Of a DNA stretch of 7,405 nucleotides, positions 4,845 through 7,405 are shown one piece after another. Location: contig CAYSPU010000279.1 of NCBI GenBank assembly GCA_964432995.1, forward strand, positions 1 to 7,405, in the 5' to 3' direction. This stretch comes from CAYSPU01 sp964432995. Its GTDB lineage: Bacteria > Verrucomicrobiota > Verrucomicrobiia > Limisphaerales > JAHDYP01. A model generated the notes under the pieces. The model searched no databases and was not told the origin of the DNA. It worked only from the letters and a program-made list of their open reading frames with translations. The stretch's first letter is position 1, and every line of letters starts with the position of its first letter. Position numbers and translations under genes: made by a program.

Positions 4845-6638
4845 ATGGAATTCCCCATCGGTTTGCTCGTGATCGGAGCGTCGCTGGCCTTCGTCATCTG
4901 GCTCATAGCGCGAACGAACTCAGCGGCTCGCCGGATTGCCGAACTCACCGTCCAACAGACCTATCTCGAGCAGGAACTCGCCCGGTTGAGGCGCCGCTTG
5001 GACGCGGCGGAGGGTTCAATCGTCGCGAAGAGACCTTCGAAGCCGGCTCCGGTCCCCAGGGCGACGGAAGGGATGTCGCCCGTGACCGGTCGCGAGGCAG
5101 AGTTGCGCCCCTCGCCGCCGCCGCCGATCCGCCCGATGGAGGCGACACCCGTCGCGCCGCTGCTGACGCCGCCGGCGATTCCGCCCCCGCCCGTGATGGT
5201 GCCGCGGGAGCCCTCGCGCGCCGGCCCGACGATCTGGGACACCATCAACTGGGAGCAGTTCCTGGGCGTGAAGTTCTTCGCCTGGATCGGTGGATTGGCG
5301 CTCTTTCTCGCCGTGGTGTTCTTTGTCAAGTACGCCTTCGAGCACAACCTCATCTCCCCCGCGCTGCGCGTGGCTGCGGGCTTCTTGGTGGGGGTGGGTT
5401 TGCTGGGCGGTGGGGCGCTCTTGCACCGCCGGGAGCAATACACTGTCGGAGCGCAAGCGCTCTGCGGGACCGGCGTGGTGATCCTCTATGCCACCACGTA
5501 TGCCGCCCGCTCGTTCTACTCTCTCATTGGCGCCATGCCGGCATTCGTGTTGATGATCCTGATCACCGCCGCGGCGTTCCTTCTCGCCGTGCGGTTCAAC
5601 GCTCTGGTGGTCGCCATCCTCGGGTTGTGCGGCGGTTTTCTCACCCCGGTGCTGCTTTCCACGGGTCAGGACAATCCCTTGGGCCTCTTCGGTTACCTCG
5701 CGTTCCTGAACGCGGGCCTGCTGGCCGTGGCGCTGCACAAACGGTGGGACTTCCTCGCGCTGATGGCGGCAGTCGGGACAGTCGCCATGCAACTCGGTTG
5801 GGTGGCTGAGTTCTTCGTCCGGGAGAAGTACTTTGAAGGGAACAAGGTCCTCATCGCCGCTGCCGTCTTCCTCGCGTTCTGCGTGCTGTTCCTTGCGGCG
5901 TGGTTGTGGGCCCGCCGTCGGAACGCGTCGAACGCGTGGCTCACGGTGTCGGCCATTGCTCTCACGGCGGTGGCCATGCTCTTCAGCATCGAGCTGCTGG
6001 GCTACGAACCGCTCGGGCAGCGGCCGGGACTGGTTTTCAGCTATGTTCTTCTGGTTGACCTGTGCCTGCTGGTGTTTCCCTGGCTCGAGCAGAAACTGGC
6101 GGGCGTCCACCTGGCGGCGGGGGTGGCGGTCTTCCTGGTGCTTGCCCTTTGGACCTGGGAGCATGTGTCCGGCGACCTTCTGTACTGGGCATTGGCGCTG
6201 TGCTTTGTGTTCGCCCTGCTGCATGCCGCACTGCCTCTGATGTTCCGGCATCTGCGCCCAAGCCGCGCCGCGCCCAATTGGGAGCGGGTCTTCCCGCCGT
6301 CGGCAATCCTGCCCTTCCTGTTGCTGGTCCTGGTGGTGACACGCCTGCCTCTGGCCGATCCTTCGCCGGTGTTCGGTCTCGCTATGCTGCTGAGTGTGTT
6401 GTTCCTGGGGCTGACACGCATGTCCCCGCCGAGCTGGCTGCCAGCCGTGGGGCTCGGCTGCGTGCTCGTGCTGGTGCACGTCTGGCATTTCCGGCAGTTC
6501 ACAGCAGACGCCGCAGCCGCGCCGTTGTCCTGGTATCTCGGCTTCACGCTGTTGTTCACCGGCTTCCCGTTCCTGTTCTGGCGGCGGTTCGCGAATCAGA
6601 TCGTGCCGTGGGCGACCGCGGCGCCACGCCGATTCTGA
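4845..6638 (+). CDS. DUF2339 polytopic membrane protein, prematurely ended
   Basis: 597 residues; the family role is unknown. The N-terminus has one membrane helix (about 4-22), a coiled-coil-like segment (28-58, QQTYLEQELARLRRRL) and a Pro-rich cytoplasmic or periplasmic linker (64-126). The family core starts at WDTINWEQFLGVKFFAWIGG (131-150), a DUF2339 signature, and continues with about sixteen hydrophobic segments to residue 580, including the family stretches CGTGVVILYATTYAA (207-221) and LGLCGGFLTPVLLSTG (259-274). The frame reaches FPFLFWRRFANQIVPWATAA (574-593) and then stops within four codons. Family members I know are much longer, about 850-1,100 residues, and their conserved end is found here in another frame (to 7162). 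The gene is therefore broken or misassembled rather than naturally short. ATG 4845 is chosen for its ribosome binding site. It is divergent from the secretion operon. Confidence 0.88.
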   Translation: MEFPIGLLVIGASLAFVIWLIARTNSAARRIAELTVQQTYLEQELARLRRRLDAAEGSIVAKRPSKPAPVPRATEGMSPVTGREAELRPSPPPPIRPMEATPVAPLLTPPAIPPPPVMVPREPSRAGPTIWDTINWEQFLGVKFFAWIGGLALFLAVVFFVKYAFEHNLISPALRVAAGFLVGVGLLGGGALLHRREQYTVGAQALCGTGVVILYATTYAARSFYSLIGAMPAFVLMILITAAAFLLAVRFNALVVAILGLCGGFLTPVLLSTGQDNPLGLFGYLAFLNAGLLAVALHKRWDFLALMAAVGTVAMQLGWVAEFFVREKYFEGNKVLIAAAVFLAFCVLFLAAWLWARRRNASNAWLTVSAIALTAVAMLFSIELLGYEPLGQRPGLVFSYVLLVDLCLLVFPWLEQKLAGVHLAAGVAVFLVLALWTWEHVSGDLLYWALALCFVFALLHAALPLMFRHLRPSRAAPNWERVFPPSAILPFLLLVLVVTRLPLADPSPVFGLAMLLSVLFLGLTRMSPPSWLPAVGLGCVLVLVHVWHFRQFTADAAAAPLSWYLGFTLLFTGFPFLFWRRFANQIVPWATAAPRRF

Positions 6639-7162
6639 ACTGGTATCTCTACACCTACGGCGTCACCACGGCCTGCCTCTTCGCGGGAAGCCGGCTGCTC
6701 GCGCCGCCGCGCCAGGCCGTCCTGGGGGGCAACGGCCAGGCTCTGCTCGCCGCCTTGGGCACCGTCCTGGCGTTCGTGCTGCTGAATATCGAGATCGCCG
6801 ATTACTTCACCGAGGTCGGGGCGCGCCCGCTCACGTTCGAGTTTTCCGGTAACTTCGGCCGCGACATGACCTACTCGATCGCCTGGGCGGTCTTCGCGCT
6901 GGGGCTCGTGGCGGCGGGCATCGGGAAGCGAATCAGCAGCGCGCGCTGGGCGGGCATCGTTCTGCTCTGTGTCACTCTGGCCAAGCTGTTCTTCCACGAC
7001 CTGGCGCGTCTGGGGCAACTCTACCGGATCGGCGCGTTCCTCGGCGTAGCCATGATCGCCATCGCCGCGTCCTTCCTCTATCAGAGGTTCCTGGCCGGCG
7101 ACTTGAAGCGCGACGAAGCGCGGCCTGATTCCAAACCCGACGAGGTTCGGGGACCTCCATGA
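6608..7162 (+). CDS. C-terminal part of the DUF2339 protein in a shifted frame
   Basis: Up to 184 residues if read from GTG 6608, which has no Shine-Dalgarno site and lies within the preceding frame; it is probably not an independent gene. Recognisable sequence begins near 6623 with ATPILNWYLYTYG, which corresponds to the family's late 'NW.LY.YG' segment. LLNIEIADYF and the C-terminal hallmark KLFFHDLARLGQLYRIGAF (126-144) follow, then a last membrane helix and a charged tail. About five hydrophobic segments. The part between WATAA in the first frame and this start, expected to be on the order of 100-300 residues in full-length relatives, is absent. A simple one-base shift therefore does not explain the break; deletion or misassembly fits better. 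The stop TGA (7160-7162) overlaps an ATG at 7159. Confidence 0.6.
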   Translation: MGDRGATPILNWYLYTYGVTTACLFAGSRLLAPPRQAVLGGNGQALLAALGTVLAFVLLNIEIADYFTEVGARPLTFEFSGNFGRDMTYSIAWAVFALGLVAAGIGKRISSARWAGIVLLCVTLAKLFFHDLARLGQLYRIGAFLGVAMIAIAASFLYQRFLAGDLKRDEARPDSKPDEVRGPP

Positions 7163-7169
7163 ACCGTCC

Positions 7170-7356
7170 GCAACAGGTAGGGACGCGCGGCCTCGCGCGT
7201 CCGGACCATTCCCTGCAACGGGGGCATGCCTGTTGCCGGGCGTTCCCGGTTCCTTGGTCTCGACAGAAGCAGAGAACCGCAAAGAACGGGATATCGGAAA
7301 TCCTCTCTTTGCGGTCCTTGGCGGTCTTCCGTGGCAATCTGAGGTCCGTGGCAATC
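7170..7356. repeat. Mosaic of short intergenic repeats
   Basis: About 190 bp built of small repeats: GCAACAGG (7170-7177) inverted to CCTGTTGC (7229-7236); a 9-bp hairpin (7181-7202); CCGGG-CGTT-CCCGG (7236-7249); ACCGCAAAGA (7276-7285) inverted to TCTTTGCGGT (7306-7315); GCGGTC twice 10 bp apart (7311, 7321); and TCCGTGGCAATC twice 17 bp apart (7328-7339, 7345-7356). The 'ctttgcggtccttggcggtctt' style (quoted in part: CTTTGCGGTCCTTGGCGG) is familiar from intergenic repeats of Verrucomicrobia, Planctomycetes and other environmental bacteria. I see no gene in it. Confidence 0.65.
7181..7202 (+). terminator. GC-rich hairpin just after the DUF2339 stop
   Basis: GGACGCGCG (7181-7189) and CGCGCGTCC (7194-7202) form a perfect 9-bp stem with loop GCCT, beginning 18 nt after the stop at 7162. 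Position and stability suit a transcript end, but no T-tract follows, so it may only be part of the repeat mosaic. Confidence 0.3.
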
Positions 7357-7357
7357 G

Positions 7358-7405
7358 GCGTTCACGCTGATCGAGGTGCTGCTGGTGTTGACCGAGAGCC
7401 CCGAC
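7358..7405 (+). pseudogene. Prepilin N-terminal fragment without a start codon
   Basis: The 16 codons to the window end read AFTLIEVLLVLTESPD. AFTLIEVLLVL is a textbook prepilin cleavage site and start of the N-terminal helix. The frame has a stop at 7340-7342 and no ATG, GTG or TTG between that stop and the signature, so it cannot be translated as a prepilin as it stands. After eleven residues the helix turns polar (TESPD), which is also abnormal for a pilin, so a second break may lie here. ATG 7159, which overlaps the DUF2339 stop, is a possible original start in a different frame. The rest is beyond the window. Confidence 0.45.

Noticed and set aside
5016..6488. A 490-codon open frame on the minus strand
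   Set aside because: It is antisense to the DUF2339 gene, rich in Gln, His, Arg and Glu, with no recognisable motif; a shadow of GC-rich codon structure.
6600..6640. Programmed ribosomal frameshift joining the two DUF2339 parts
   Set aside because: There is no slippery heptamer such as a run of A or T at the junction, and family sequence seems to be missing between the parts, which slippage would not explain.
7159..7405. An open frame from ATG 7159 to the window end in its own frame
   Set aside because: It is open for 82 codons but runs through the repeat mosaic and yields an Arg-rich sequence without motifs; I treat the ATG only as a possible former prepilin start.
1..7405. CRISPR array, tRNA, rRNA, insertion sequence or toxin-antitoxin pair
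   Set aside because: No regular 24-40-bp repeat-spacer pattern, no tRNA-like cloverleaf or rRNA sequence, no transposase motif and no small overlapping gene pair of that kind was seen on either strand.

Overview
The window is GC-rich chromosomal DNA from a Gram-negative bacterium. The closest match I recognise is the Verrucomicrobia / Limisphaerales-Opitutales type. This is inferred from the style of the type II secretion genes, prepilin cleavage sites of the form A^FTLIE, a very large DUF2339 membrane protein, weak or absent Shine-Dalgarno sites and short 'CTTTGCGG'-type intergenic repeats. No rRNA or other marker gene is present, so the lineage is a guess.

Positions 1-4512, minus strand: one tightly packed operon. 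In transcription order it holds a small exported Gly/Met-rich protein (4512-3931), the assembly ATPase gspE (3920-2139), the inner-membrane platform protein gspF (2135-864), the major pseudopilin gspG (838-374) and a GspH/FimT-type minor pseudopilin (414-1, cut by the window edge). Gaps are 10, 3 and 25 nt, and the last pair overlaps by 41 nt. Together these encode the motor, platform and pseudopilus of a type II secretion (or closely related type IV filament) machine. The secretin and the remaining pseudopilins are not in view and probably lie past the left edge.

Positions 4513-4844: a 332-bp divergent intergenic region rich in structure. It holds four TGCGCAG copies spaced 11, 21 and 11 bp inside two tandem 30-nt hairpins. 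A candidate sigma70-like promoter, a 10-bp leader stem-loop and a strong ribosome binding site follow, all leading into the plus-strand gene.

Positions 4845-7162, plus strand: a DUF2339 polytopic membrane protein gene broken near 6605-6630. The first 597 codons end in a premature stop, and the conserved C-terminal end continues in another reading frame up to 7162. The two parts look joined across a missing middle piece.

Positions 7163-7405: no intact gene. A mosaic of short inverted and direct repeats of the environmental-bacteria intergenic type is followed by a prepilin N-terminal signature (AFTLIEVLLVL) with no start codon in its own frame. Removing 181 nt of repeat would fuse it in frame to an ATG that overlaps the DUF2339 stop, suggesting a repeat inserted into a prepilin gene.

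The protein-coding content is ordinary secretion machinery plus one broken membrane-protein gene. The most unusual signals are in the two intergenic regions and at the DUF2339 break. I did not find a convincing new multi-gene system.
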